Origin: Sphingobacteriaceae bacterium
GTDB lineage: Bacteria; Bacteroidota; Bacteroidia; B-17B0; Aurantibacillaceae
Assembly (NCBI GenBank): GCA_023251775.1
Contig: JAHEYC010000015.1
Span: forward strand, 1-54,719
Reading direction: 5' to 3'
Length of the DNA: 54,719 nucleotides
Below the pieces are notes generated by a model, which was given only the letters and a program-made list of their open reading frames with translations, searched no databases and had not been told where the DNA came from. The first letter of the stretch is position 1; every line of letters starts with the position of its first letter. A program made the translations under genes and the position numbers. Positions 8,770 to 17,543 of the stretch are shown one piece after another.

Positions 8770-11457
8770 ATGGTTAGATATTTAGGAATAATTCTTTGTT
8801 TCCTTTCGATCAATGTATTTGGTCAATGTCCGGGTATTCAATCTAACGTAACTATAGGACTCGATTGTGTTACCGGAAAAGCAACTATGACTGTGCAAGT
8901 AACTAATGGCCTTCCGCCCTACTCGTTCACTTGGGCACCATCGGTTAGCACTACATCAGTTGCCTTTAATTTAAATACCGGTGTTTATAATGTTACCATT
9001 AAAGATGCCAATAATTGCATTGGTTTTACACAAGGCATCATCAATCTCACATCGTTGATGGATATTAATTTTACAAGCAGTCCACTCACAAAAAGTGTTT
9101 CTTGTTTTGGAGGAAGCGATGGTGCAATAGTTGCAGCAATTGTTGGAAGCGCCATTACGCCGCCATTTACGTATACTTGGAACACAAGCAGCAATAGTAA
9201 TAGTATTACAGGTATACCGGCAGGAGTATACACACTTAGCGCATCCGATGCAGCAGGTTGTACAAAAACCTCAACCTATAATGTGATACAACCAAATCCT
9301 ATCACCACAAAATTCACGAACTCTATAAGTTGTTTTGGTGGAACTGTAAATGCAGTTCTTACAAGCACAGGCGGAGTTGGAAATCTAAGTTATACCGTAA
9401 ATGGAAGTCCTATAGCAAGTAATACTATCACTAATGCCTCTGCCGGAACTTATACCGTTATCACAAAGGATGTGAACAATTGCACTCAAATAAATATCAT
9501 CACGCTTAACCAACCTACACTTGCTCCCGTGTTTAATTTTAATATTACGCAGCCAACATGTCCAACATCGAGTAACGGCGGACTCAACGTGACCATTAAT
9601 AATATGCAGGGGCCATTTAATTATACATGGACAGCCCCAACCAATACAAATTCTTTTCTTACTAATATTCCTATGGGAATTTATACACTCACGGTAAAGG
9701 ATGCTGTGAATTGTAAATTCACAAATACAGTAAGTGTTGTTCCCATTGCAAATATTCAAACAACCTTTATCACAAAACCCGAAACGTGTAGTGCAGCTGA
9801 TGCAGCCGTAACAATAAATGTTACCGGTGGCGCATTACCCCTTACCTTTTCTGTAAGCCCTTTTCCTTCTCAAAGTTCAAATACATTCAGTAATCTCACA
9901 ACAGGAACTCATTCGGTTATTATAACCGACGCTAATACTTGTTCGTTGGTGAGTACATTTAGTATTGGGAATACGAGTCCTGTATTATTATCTATTGCTT
10001 CAAAAACAGATATTTTGTGTTACAATAATTGTGATGGTAAATTGATCATGAATGTTTCTAATGCCATTGCGCCTGTGACATTTAGCTTGACAAATCTTCC
10101 AACCTATACAACAAACAACATCACCAATATTTGTGCAGGAACTTATACCATACGAGTGATCGATAATATTGGATGTTATGCCACAACAACTGCAACATTT
10201 ACAAATCCTGCGCCGTATAGTTTTTCTGTAACAGGAAATTCTCCGATCTGCGTAAGCAAAAGTGCAACACTTATTGGACAAGCCAATGGAGGAACTGCGC
10301 CGTATACATTTAGTTGGATGCCGGGCGGAGCAACAGGTCCTAATGTTATTGTTTCTCCAAGCCTAACCACCACATTTAGTTTGAATGTATTTGATGCGAA
10401 TGGATGCACATTAAATGCCGAAACATTTACAGTAAATGTAAGAGCACCAATAACCGTTTCGGTAAGTCCGCAAAATACAGGTATTTGTCCGGGAACAACC
10501 GCACAAATTACACCTTCAGTAACAGGTGGCGATGGAAATTATACCTATTTGTGGTTGCCCGGAAATATCACCACACCAAGTATTTTTTTAGCGAGTCTTA
10601 CAAATCCAAGTTATACATATATTGTGAGTGATGCGTGTGGAAGTCCAACCGCAACAACCGTTATCAATCTGCAAATATTTCCTGTAACAGTTCCAACGTT
10701 CAGCACCGATACAGCCATTGGTTGCCAGCCTTTGTGTGTGAAGTTTAAAAATACAACACCAAACTCCATAAATCATTATTGGAATTTTGGTGATATGCCT
10801 TTTGAGCAAAATGTGCAAGATCCGTTTTATTGTTATACTCGCAGTGGTAAGTTCAATGTAAAACTTTCGTTGACCGATATCAATGGTTGTAAAGTAAGTG
10901 CAACTTATAGCAATTACATCAATGTGCTTCAACAACCAAAACCAAATTTCATTACAAAGCCCGAGGTACTTTTAGATGATATGGGCGAAGGAAATTTAGT
11001 GAACACAAGTTCCAATGCCACAACGTATAAATGGTACATTGATGGAGCTTACCAAGGAACTTCAACAAACATTAGCATTCATTTTAATGATACGGTGTGT
11101 TATATCATAAAGCTCATTGCTAATAATTCAAATGGATGTAAGGATTCAACCGCACGTTTAATTTGCATCAAACCCGGTTTCACATTCTATATGCCAAATA
11201 CCTTCACGCCAAATGGTGATGGACTGAATGATGTATTATTACCTTTCGGTCGTTCGTGGGTTTCGGATAATTATAAATTCAGAGTATTTAACCGCTGGGG
11301 GCAATTGATCTTCCAAACAAAGAATATTTCGGAGGGTTGGGACGCAAAACTCAGAGGCTCTCCTTGCCTAAATGATGTGTATGTTTGGATGGTTTCGGTA
11401 ACTGATTATTATGGTAATGAGCATAGTTATCAGGGCACGGTTGACTTGTTAAGATAA
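8770..11457 (+). CDS. Large secreted repeat protein with SprB-like and PKD domains and T9SS type B sorting domain
   Basis: 895 residues: signal peptide ending V-F-G-Q (about 19), then at least eight SprB/Ig-like repeats of 75-90 residues recognisable by repeated phrases such as G-x-Y-T-x-x-x-x-D-x-x-x-C (for example near 70-82, 150-165, 220-235, 300-315, 380-395, 455-470), a PKD-like domain (about 645-720: H-Y-W-N-F-G-D) and a C-terminal CHU_C/type B sorting domain starting F-T-P-N-G-D-G-L-N-D near 815. Type B cargo is exported by the T9SS and usually needs PorP/SprF-like partners; SprB-type adhesins carry gliding motility. Surface adhesin is the likely role. It has its own transcription unit between a terminator and a response regulator gene. 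Confidence 0.88.
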   Translation: MVRYLGIILCFLSINVFGQCPGIQSNVTIGLDCVTGKATMTVQVTNGLPPYSFTWAPSVSTTSVAFNLNTGVYNVTIKDANNCIGFTQGIINLTSLMDINFTSSPLTKSVSCFGGSDGAIVAAIVGSAITPPFTYTWNTSSNSNSITGIPAGVYTLSASDAAGCTKTSTYNVIQPNPITTKFTNSISCFGGTVNAVLTSTGGVGNLSYTVNGSPIASNTITNASAGTYTVITKDVNNCTQINIITLNQPTLAPVFNFNITQPTCPTSSNGGLNVTINNMQGPFNYTWTAPTNTNSFLTNIPMGIYTLTVKDAVNCKFTNTVSVVPIANIQTTFITKPETCSAADAAVTINVTGGALPLTFSVSPFPSQSSNTFSNLTTGTHSVIITDANTCSLVSTFSIGNTSPVLLSIASKTDILCYNNCDGKLIMNVSNAIAPVTFSLTNLPTYTTNNITNICAGTYTIRVIDNIGCYATTTATFTNPAPYSFSVTGNSPICVSKSATLIGQANGGTAPYTFSWMPGGATGPNVIVSPSLTTTFSLNVFDANGCTLNAETFTVNVRAPITVSVSPQNTGICPGTTAQITPSVTGGDGNYTYLWLPGNITTPSIFLASLTNPSYTYIVSDACGSPTATTVINLQIFPVTVPTFSTDTAIGCQPLCVKFKNTTPNSINHYWNFGDMPFEQNVQDPFYCYTRSGKFNVKLSLTDINGCKVSATYSNYINVLQQPKPNFITKPEVLLDDMGEGNLVNTSSNATTYKWYIDGAYQGTSTNISIHFNDTVCYIIKLIANNSNGCKDSTARLICIKPGFTFYMPNTFTPNGDGLNDVLLPFGRSWVSDNYKFRVFNRWGQLIFQTKNISEGWDAKLRGSPCLNDVYVWMVSVTDYYGNEHSYQGTVDLLR

Positions 11458-11471
11458 GGCCAAAAAGACCC

Positions 11472-11502
11472 TTGGAACATTCGATGGCAATTCGTACTTT
11501 TG
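11472..11502 (+). promoter_or_regulatory. Promoter of the response regulator gene
   Basis: -33 TTG at 11472-11474, 20-base spacer, -7 TACTTTTG at 11495-11502. Predicted start near 11508, about 14 bases before the GTG start codon. Confidence 0.55.
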
Positions 11503-11521
11503 TTTAAAATTATTCTAAATA

Positions 11522-12199
11522 GTGAGGTCCTCTTCATCCATACTCATAGCCGATAAAAATTTTCTCACCCGCGTAGGTTTGGAATTATTAGTGGGCGAGC
11601 TCAGGGGTTTTGAAGTAGTACCTTCTGTTTGCGGAGATAAAAAAGATCTTACAAGTCAAATTTCCCTTTCAAAACCTGATCTTGTTCTGGTTGATTTTTC
11701 ATCATTAGGAATTAGCATTGCCGAATTAAATCAGATCACAAGCACTCATAAAAAAACAAAGTTCATCGCCTTCAGTTCTATCATGAATAAGAACGAAATG
11801 AATTCTGTTTTGAATTGCCGTATCAATGGCTATTTGCTTAAAGAGTGCGAAAAGGCCGAGATCTTAGAAGCTATAAACGCGAGTTTGAAAGGCGAAAAAT
11901 TTGTTTGCGGAAAGATCGTTTCGCTTCTAACTACTGAAAAAGAAATAAACTCTAACAACTCTTATATCAAGACTTTAAAGTGCGATGGTTTAACTGTTAC
12001 TGAAAGAGAGATAGAGATCATTGTTGAAATATCGTTAGGACTTTCGAATAAACAAATTGCCGATAAACTGCATTTAAGTACACATACTGTGAATACACAT
12101 CGCAAGAACATCATGCTCAAATTAGGCGTAAATAATACCGCGGGCATTGTTATTTTTGCCGTTAAAAATCAATTGCTCGAGACGAATTTTTCCCTTTAA
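11522..12199 (+). CDS. NarL/LuxR-type response regulator
   Basis: 225 residues, GTG start. Receiver domain 1-125: acidic residue in I-A-D-K-N, likely phospho-acceptor Asp in L-V-L-V-D-F, Ser in I-A-F-S-S and Lys in Y-L-L-K-E. C-terminal LuxR-type helix-turn-helix 150-215 (L-T-V-T-E-R-E-I-E-I-I ... L-S-T-H-T-V-N-T-H-R-K-N-I). It binds DNA when phosphorylated by a histidine kinase. No kinase is adjacent, so it is an orphan here and its signal is unknown. The T9SS adhesin upstream is separated by only 64 bases and could be a target, but that is a guess. Confidence 0.9.
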   Translation: MRSSSSILIADKNFLTRVGLELLVGELRGFEVVPSVCGDKKDLTSQISLSKPDLVLVDFSSLGISIAELNQITSTHKKTKFIAFSSIMNKNEMNSVLNCRINGYLLKECEKAEILEAINASLKGEKFVCGKIVSLLTTEKEINSNNSYIKTLKCDGLTVTEREIEIIVEISLGLSNKQIADKLHLSTHTVNTHRKNIMLKLGVNNTAGIVIFAVKNQLLETNFSL

Positions 12200-12263
12200 T
12201 TTATTTAACTGATTTTCAATTAGTTAACTTCTAAAAGTTTCATTTTATCATTAGCTTGCCACG

Positions 12264-12460
12264 CATCCTCGCTTCGCCGAGGTAAGGTTTTTAGCCACGA
12301 ATTTCACTAATTAACACTAATCTGGGTTTATAAAAATTTCACCAATCTGTGTGTATGCTTAATTAAACACAGATTAGTGAAATCTAGGCATTTAGATTGG
12401 TGCTAATTCGTGAAATTCGTGGCTAAATGAGGTGAAGAGCAGCGTAGCTGCGAGGAATTC
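12264..12460. repeat. Nested palindromic intergenic repeat element
   Basis: The 301 bases between the response regulator and accA hold no gene but a nested inverted repeat. Outer flanks TCCTCGC (12266-12272) and GCGAGGA (12450-12456) are complementary. Main arms 12290-12323 and 12394-12427 are 34 bases long with 3 mismatches (both begin TTTAGCCACGAATTTCAC when read inward). Inner arms 12337-12352 and 12367-12382 are 16 bases with one mismatch. Two small hairpins sit in the flanks (CCTCG/CGAGG and GCAGC/GCTGC). It looks like a non-coding, REP/MITE-like element; it ends just before the accA -7 box at 12476. Confidence 0.8.
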
Positions 12461-12475
12461 TTACGATTAAATCCT

Positions 12476-12483
12476 TATCTTTG
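12476..12483 (+). promoter_or_regulatory. -7 box of the accA-efp transcript
   Basis: TATCTTTG, the most typical Bacteroidota -7 sequence, 17 bases before ATG 12501. No TTG is found at the right distance upstream, where the repeat element ends; the -33 contact may be weak. Confidence 0.5.
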
Positions 12484-12500
12484 GCCCTTTAAAATTAAAC

Positions 12501-13463
12501 ATGACCTATTTAGATTTTGAGAAGCCCATCCAGGATTTGGAGACCGAATTAAGTAAGCTGAAAGAGGTGGCTGCCAAAAGCAAAGTTGATCTTAGCGAAA
12601 AGATCAAGGAGATGGAAGCTAACATCCAGATAAAGATCAAAGAAGTTTACAGCAACTTAACGGCATGGCAAAAAGTTCAGGTGAGCCGTCACCCCGAACG
12701 ACCATACACCTTAGAATATATTGAGACCATAACCAACAAAACGTTTATTGAATTACATGGCGACCGCACTGTTGGTGATGATAAAGCTATGATAGGAGGT
12801 TTTGGTACTATTGATGGTGAAGCGATAATGTTCATAGGGCAGCAAAAAGGTATCAATACTAAGATGCGTCAGATCCGCCGTTTTGGAATGGCAAATCCTG
12901 AAGGCTATCGCAAAGCATTACGGTTAATGAAGCTCGCCGAAAAATTCAACAAACCCATTGTAACATTTATTGATACACCGGGTGCTTATCCCGGATTAGA
13001 GGCCGAAGAGCGCGGACAAGGCGAAGCAATTGCACGAAATCTTTTGGAGATGGTTCAATTAAAAGTGCCTGTTATTTGTATCATTATTGGCGAAGGCGCA
13101 AGTGGCGGTGCTTTAGGAATTGGTATTGGTGATAAAGTTTTGATGTTAGAAAATACATGGTACTCTGTAATTTCTCCTGAATCATGTTCATCCATTTTAT
13201 GGAGAAGTTGGAATTTTAAAGAAGTTGCTGCAGAAGCATTGAAATTAACGGCGCAAGATATGAGTAAGAATGGTTTGGTGGATGGAATAATAAACGAACC
13301 TGTAGGAGGAGCACATCGTAACCACGAACAAATGTTTGAAACTGTAAAAGAAGAAATAAAAAAACATTTAGTCGCATTAAAAAAATTAAAACCCGAAGAG
13401 CGCATCGATCAGCGTATTGCTAAATTTTCGGCAATGGGTGTTGTTCACGAATTAGAAGATTAA
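12501..13463 (+). CDS. accA: Acetyl-CoA carboxylase carboxyltransferase subunit alpha
   Basis: 320 residues, the usual length. N-terminal coiled region (about 5-50) then the crotonase-like carboxyltransferase fold with [12 protein letters not shown] near 130, the oxyanion-hole region G-E-G-A-S-G-G-A-L near 197-205, and V-I-S-P-E-S-C near 222. With AccD it moves the carboxyl group from carboxybiotin to acetyl-CoA, the first step of fatty acid synthesis in the cytosol. accD, accB and accC are not in the window. efp follows after 21 bases, so they are probably co-transcribed. Confidence 0.97.
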   Translation: MTYLDFEKPIQDLETELSKLKEVAAKSKVDLSEKIKEMEANIQIKIKEVYSNLTAWQKVQVSRHPERPYTLEYIETITNKTFIELHGDRTVGDDKAMIGGFGTIDGEAIMFIGQQKGINTKMRQIRRFGMANPEGYRKALRLMKLAEKFNKPIVTFIDTPGAYPGLEAEERGQGEAIARNLLEMVQLKVPVICIIIGEGASGGALGIGIGDKVLMLENTWYSVISPESCSSILWRSWNFKEVAAEALKLTAQDMSKNGLVDGIINEPVGGAHRNHEQMFETVKEEIKKHLVALKKLKPEERIDQRIAKFSAMGVVHELED

Positions 13464-13484
13464 AAAAATTAAAAATTAATAAAA

Positions 13485-14051
13485 ATGGCAGATACAGGCG
13501 ATATTAACGTAGGCTCCGTGATAAGATTCAATGGAGAATTAGTTCAGATAACTGATTGGCAACACAGAACTCCCGGAAATTTACGCGCGTTCTATCAAGC
13601 AAAGATGCGCGTGCTTTTAACCGGAAAACAAACCGAGAACCGTTTTAGAAGTGGCGAATTGGTAGATGTTGTACGTGTAGAGTACCGACAAATGCAATAC
13701 ATTTATGCCGAAAATGATTTTGCGGTAGTGATGGATCCGGAAACATTCGAACAAATACATTTGAACATGAGTATGTTTGGCGACTCGGCTAAATTTTTGA
13801 AAGAGAATATGGAAGTAAAAGTTGTCTTTGAAGAAGGAGATACGCCAATTTTAGCAGAGGTTCCTAATTTTGTAGAAGCGCAAGTAACCTACGCAGAGCC
13901 CGGTGTAAAAGGAGATACAGCAACTAACACATTAAAGCCTGCAAAAATTGATACAGGAACTGAAGTTATGGTTCCGCTTTTTGTAAATGAAGGTGATTGG
14001 ATTAAAGTTGATACGCGCATTGGCGGATATGTTGAACGAATAAAAAAGTAA
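13485..14051 (+). CDS. efp: Elongation factor P, bacteroidete subtype with Asn at the loop tip
   Basis: 188 residues, full length, with KOW-like domain I, an OB domain II and an OB C-terminal domain ending G-G-Y-V-E-R-I-K-K. EF-P binds between the P and E sites of the ribosome and rescues stalling at consecutive prolines. The loop that reaches the peptidyl-transferase centre reads T29-P-G-N32-L-R-A-F, where other EF-Ps have Lys (E. coli K34) or Arg (Pseudomonas) at the N32 position. From memory, this loop (R-T-P-G-N-L-R-A-F) recurs in a bacteroidete subfamily, so it is a subtype feature, not a defect. A bidirectional terminator follows. Confidence 0.96.
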   Translation: MADTGDINVGSVIRFNGELVQITDWQHRTPGNLRAFYQAKMRVLLTGKQTENRFRSGELVDVVRVEYRQMQYIYAENDFAVVMDPETFEQIHLNMSMFGDSAKFLKENMEVKVVFEEGDTPILAEVPNFVEAQVTYAEPGVKGDTATNTLKPAKIDTGTEVMVPLFVNEGDWIKVDTRIGGYVERIKK

Positions 14052-14064
14052 TTGTGATCAAAAC

Positions 14065-14097
14065 AAAAAAAGCCTCAGAAATTTCTGAGGCTTTTTT
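14065..14097. terminator. Bidirectional terminator between efp and the T9SS cargo gene
   Basis: A near-perfect palindrome centred at 14081/14082 (GCCTCAGAAATTTCTGAGGC) flanked by A runs on the left and T runs on the right, so it can end transcripts from both strands. It lies between two convergent genes. Confidence 0.9.
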
Positions 14098-14113
14098 GTT
14101 TGACGAGCAGTTC

Positions 14114-15814
14114 TTACTCAACAATAAGTTTTTGAGTTACTCTGGTTTTACCTTTTGTAAGTGATACAAAATAAACGCCACGCTTCATTCCTGAGATATT
14201 TATTTCATTTTGCTCTTCAATGTTTTGTTTTTCAATTACTAATTGTCCAAGCATATTTCGGATCTCCAATCTCATATTCTTATCTACATTATTCACGCGT
14301 ATAATTACTTTATCTTTTGCAGGATTTGGTTGCAAGATCAAATTTGCAATACCTTCATTATTTATTTCATTAATACCTACTCCATTACATGGCGATACAA
14401 ATCGTGGTTCAATTCCAAAAAAACCTAAGTTGTTGTTCAAAGGACTAAGTGCGCCTCCTGCCAAACTTTGCGTTACATAAAGCGTACTCGCGTTTGGTGC
14501 CGGTGTTGCTCCTAGAGGAAAATATCCCGGTGATCCGGGCATTTGTGCTAAGCCAACATAATATAAACTTCCACCTGTAAAATTAACAGGGGTAAAATTA
14601 AATGTAAAAAATTGATCAAGATCTGCATTAGAAATTACTAATGTGTTTGAAGTGGCTTGAACAATACCAGTGCTATTACATACTACCGCATAAACAGATC
14701 TTCCGACATTGGAAACACCACTGCTAATAGCAATATACGCTGATGTAAGCACTTCGTTTGCGGCCGTGGTGAATTTACTGTAAATAACTCCCGAGCCTGT
14801 ATTGAATCCAACACCGGAGCTATACGAAGTTGGTGCAAAACTTGCGGGACCGGTTGCAATTACATCACACGTTACACTTTGCGTAAAATTAACAAGGTTA
14901 TTCGCGTTATTTTGATCATTAGCGATCGACACTGCAATTTGACTTATACCCAAAACTGTTGGATTATACGAAGGAAATAATACAGTTGTACTTGCTCCGG
15001 CCGCTAGCGATGGCACATTAACTGCAGCAGTAAATGCATTGCTTCCAACAATGTTAAGATCAACATTAATATTATTTTTGGTGATATTACTTCCGTTAAA
15101 AACATTCGCACTAATAGTATGCGTTAAACCGGTTTGTTGCGAAACTTTACCCGGGGCATTTACAATAAGTACTGCTGCTTCGTTGGTAAAAGAATTTGGA
15201 GTTCCAAATCTGAATAAGGGCCGAAAGGTTGTCAATGATAAAGTATTTGCTCCAGGTAATGTTGGCGAAGTATTTGTAGCGCCGCAATTAGTTGGCGAAC
15301 TTGTGAATGCTGTATAAATAGCTGGACCTGCCGAAAACTGAGTTCCCTCATATTCGTAAGCCACATTCAATCCACCACCTGTATAAGCAAAGTTTGAAGG
15401 GAATTGAAAGTCAACAGTAGCCGGTCCGCTTCCGGTAGGTAAATTAAATACACCCGCAAATACCTGGGTCATCCCAACAGTATTTGTTGACCAACTTGTT
15501 CCCCCGGTGAAAGATGTTGCACTTGTATTTTGAAGATAAACAGTAAAATTTCCATTTGCCACTGCGCTACACACTGTGTTTGAATATACAAAACCAAAAG
15601 ATGAAACCGTTCCATTCAACGTAGATGCGATCTCAGTAGAAGGAACAAAATAACAAGCGCGTAAACTTGTATGACTAGACGTTCCATTTGGCGCTCGTAA
15701 GCCTGTTGTTCCATTCGATAAACTTGTGGAAGGTGCTGTAGTGATATTATTTATTTGCGCATTATATACTACGACGCTTAATAATAAAATACTTAAAAGG
15801 TAAATTCTTTTCAT
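14114..15814 (-). CDS. Secreted protein with CARDB-like domain and T9SS type A sorting domain
   Basis: 566 residues from ATG 15814. In-frame Met codons further upstream (to 15865) are rejected because 15814 begins the signal peptide (MKRIYLLSILLLSVVVYNAQ). Middle part is Ser/Thr/Asn/Gly-rich beta structure; residues about 215-310 (A-A-V-L-I-V-N-A-P-G-K-V ... S-I-A-N-D-Q-N-N-A-N-N) resemble a CARDB-type adhesion domain. The C-terminus (L-Q-P-N-P-A-K-D-K-V to the end) is a type A T9SS sorting domain, so it is predicted to be anchored on or released from the cell surface. No catalytic motif was recognised. Its -7 box TAAATTTG is at 15842-15835 on the minus strand. Confidence 0.85.
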   Translation of the reverse strand: MKRIYLLSILLLSVVVYNAQINNITTAPSTSLSNGTTGLRAPNGTSSHTSLRACYFVPSTEIASTLNGTVSSFGFVYSNTVCSAVANGNFTVYLQNTSATSFTGGTSWSTNTVGMTQVFAGVFNLPTGSGPATVDFQFPSNFAYTGGGLNVAYEYEGTQFSAGPAIYTAFTSSPTNCGATNTSPTLPGANTLSLTTFRPLFRFGTPNSFTNEAAVLIVNAPGKVSQQTGLTHTISANVFNGSNITKNNINVDLNIVGSNAFTAAVNVPSLAAGASTTVLFPSYNPTVLGISQIAVSIANDQNNANNLVNFTQSVTCDVIATGPASFAPTSYSSGVGFNTGSGVIYSKFTTAANEVLTSAYIAISSGVSNVGRSVYAVVCNSTGIVQATSNTLVISNADLDQFFTFNFTPVNFTGGSLYYVGLAQMPGSPGYFPLGATPAPNASTLYVTQSLAGGALSPLNNNLGFFGIEPRFVSPCNGVGINEINNEGIANLILQPNPAKDKVIIRVNNVDKNMRLEIRNMLGQLVIEKQNIEEQNEINISGMKRGVYFVSLTKGKTRVTQKLIVE

Positions 15815-15834
15815 GGTAATTGTTTTTTGTATAT

Positions 15835-15842
15835 CAAATTTA
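15835..15842 (-). promoter_or_regulatory. -7 box of the 566-residue T9SS cargo gene
   Basis: TAAATTTG on the minus strand, 20 bases before the start codon. The nearest upstream TTGACA is 25 bases away, longer than normal, so only the -7 half is claimed. Confidence 0.4.
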
Positions 15843-15887
15843 TTAAATAAAAACATATGTCTCATGTCAATTTGATATACGGTAAAT

Positions 15888-15917
15888 AAAAAAGCCTTCT
15901 CTTTTCACAGAGAAGGC
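15888..15917 (-). terminator. Terminator of the 473-residue T9SS cargo gene
   Basis: On the minus strand GCCTTCTC (15917-15910) pairs with GAGAAGGC (15901-15894) around an 8-base loop, followed by six T. It separates two T9SS cargo genes in the same orientation. Confidence 0.85.
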
Positions 15918-15941
15918 CTTTCAAAACTATATTCTAAAGTA

Positions 15942-17363
15942 TTACTTACTTATAACAAGTTTAGTTGTGGTGAAACTCTTACCACTTCCAACTCTTACAA
16001 AATAAATACCTTTTGTTAAAGACTCAGTATTTAACTCATTCTTCTCTGTTAAGTTGTTACGTGTGATCACAACTTGACCTAAAGCGTTCAATACTTGAAT
16101 TTGAGTATCGTTAGTTGCATTGTTAACATAAACAGTTACTTTATCAGTTGCAGGGTTTGGATAAACACCAACTTGAGTAGTTAAACTGTTCTCAGTTAAA
16201 CCAACGTTACAAATTGTAACAGTTACTGTCCAAGCTTTGTTATCCAATACAGTATTACCTGATGAATAATCGCTCATTTTTTGAAGTTTGATGATCAATT
16301 GATCATTAACTGCAGTTGGTCCCGGAGGCGCGATGTTATAGAAGTGTGTTGGAGAATCGTTATAATCAGTAACGGCAGGACTACCACCAAAATTCCAAGT
16401 TACAGCCGAATCTTGAACTGAAGCAGCTAAAGCAGCAGCATTTGAGAATGGTTTCCATAATTTAAAGAATCTGTTCAAGTTCCATTGACGACTCAAAGCA
16501 TTTGGTGAAGTTGTATTGATATAAACAACACCGGCAGTATTACAAGTTGTCATTGTAGTTGAAGCATGATTAGCAGTATACGTATAAGTTACACGAGGAG
16601 CAACACAGAATTCAAAATCTGAACCCGTATTAGGAGCTGTAAGTGTGAACACATCTGTAGTGTTATCCCAAGTTCCAGGGAAAACAGCACCGTAACAGAA
16701 GATACCATAACCTTCACCATATTTTTGTTCTGGAGCAGAAGGAGAGATATTAGCTGTAGCAGTTCTTGCATTGTTCATGAATAAACGAATTGTGTCATTA
16801 GGATTTGCAGAAACGTTCTTCATTACAATAGCAAAATCGCCTGTTACAAGAACTGTAGAAGCAAAATTACAACCTACATAATTACCAATAGTTGTACTGG
16901 CAATTGCAGTTGTACATGAAGCTAAAGCAGCACCTGAAGGGAAACCTGCAGTTACATTGAATACATATAAACGAACAGGTACAGCAGTACTTGGAGCAGT
17001 AGCCTGACGAATAACAATACCTTCAGCACCAGAAACGATCATGTTTCCACCGTTAATAAAAACAGCTCCACCTGAATTGATAGAGTTACCTGTGTAAGTA
17101 GCAGCTACTTTATAAGTATAGAAAGAACCTGCGTTAGCAGCTGTATTACGATACGTATGCTTGTCAACTACATACCAGTTTGTATCTTGTACAATAACGT
17201 TAGCAGCAGTTGATTTTGCAGCCACAAACTCAGGACCATTATCGAATACTAGTTTGCGTTCGAAAGCAGTTTTTTCGCCCGGAACGGCAATGATGTTTGA
17301 ATTTTGAGCAAAAGCCGAAGAAAATGCAGCGGCAGCGATCAAAGAAAAGTAGATTTTTTTCAT
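15942..17363 (-). CDS. Secreted protein with T9SS type A sorting domain, function unknown
   Basis: 473 residues. Signal peptide MKKIYFSLIAAAAFSSAFAQ. The body is rich in Ala, Thr, Asn and Val with no catalytic motif I recognise. The C-terminal type A sorting domain starts near V-Y-P-N-P-A-T-D-K-V (about 404) and ends T-T-K-L-V-I-S-K. The region before it (about 270-390) has short beta strands typical of surface Ig-like folds. The gene has its own terminator and a -7 box TATTTTTG at 17397-17390 on the minus strand, 26 bases from the start, so it is monocistronic. Codon choice appears more uniform than in its neighbours (GCA and ACA favoured), which may mean high expression; this is an impression, not a count. 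Confidence 0.85.
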   Translation of the reverse strand: MKKIYFSLIAAAAFSSAFAQNSNIIAVPGEKTAFERKLVFDNGPEFVAAKSTAANVIVQDTNWYVVDKHTYRNTAANAGSFYTYKVAATYTGNSINSGGAVFINGGNMIVSGAEGIVIRQATAPSTAVPVRLYVFNVTAGFPSGAALASCTTAIASTTIGNYVGCNFASTVLVTGDFAIVMKNVSANPNDTIRLFMNNARTATANISPSAPEQKYGEGYGIFCYGAVFPGTWDNTTDVFTLTAPNTGSDFEFCVAPRVTYTYTANHASTTMTTCNTAGVVYINTTSPNALSRQWNLNRFFKLWKPFSNAAALAASVQDSAVTWNFGGSPAVTDYNDSPTHFYNIAPPGPTAVNDQLIIKLQKMSDYSSGNTVLDNKAWTVTVTICNVGLTENSLTTQVGVYPNPATDKVTVYVNNATNDTQIQVLNALGQVVITRNNLTEKNELNTESLTKGIYFVRVGSGKSFTTTKLVISK

Positions 17364-17543
17364 TTTTAGTAATTTATAGGTTTGAATTTCAAAAATAGTA
17401 AATTAAACAATCACTTTAAATTTATTTTAAGGATTGTGAAAAAAAACTCTCCTTTTTGTTAAAGGAAAGTTAAAACAATTTAGTTTGTTAAATGATATTT
17501 GGTCTAAGATCCAAATGCGCTTACTTCTTGAAGATACTAAGAA

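Noticed and set aside
15942-17363. Horizontal transfer of the T9SS cargo gene because of its distinctive codon use
   Set aside because: The impression of different codon use fits high expression equally well, and no mobile element borders it.
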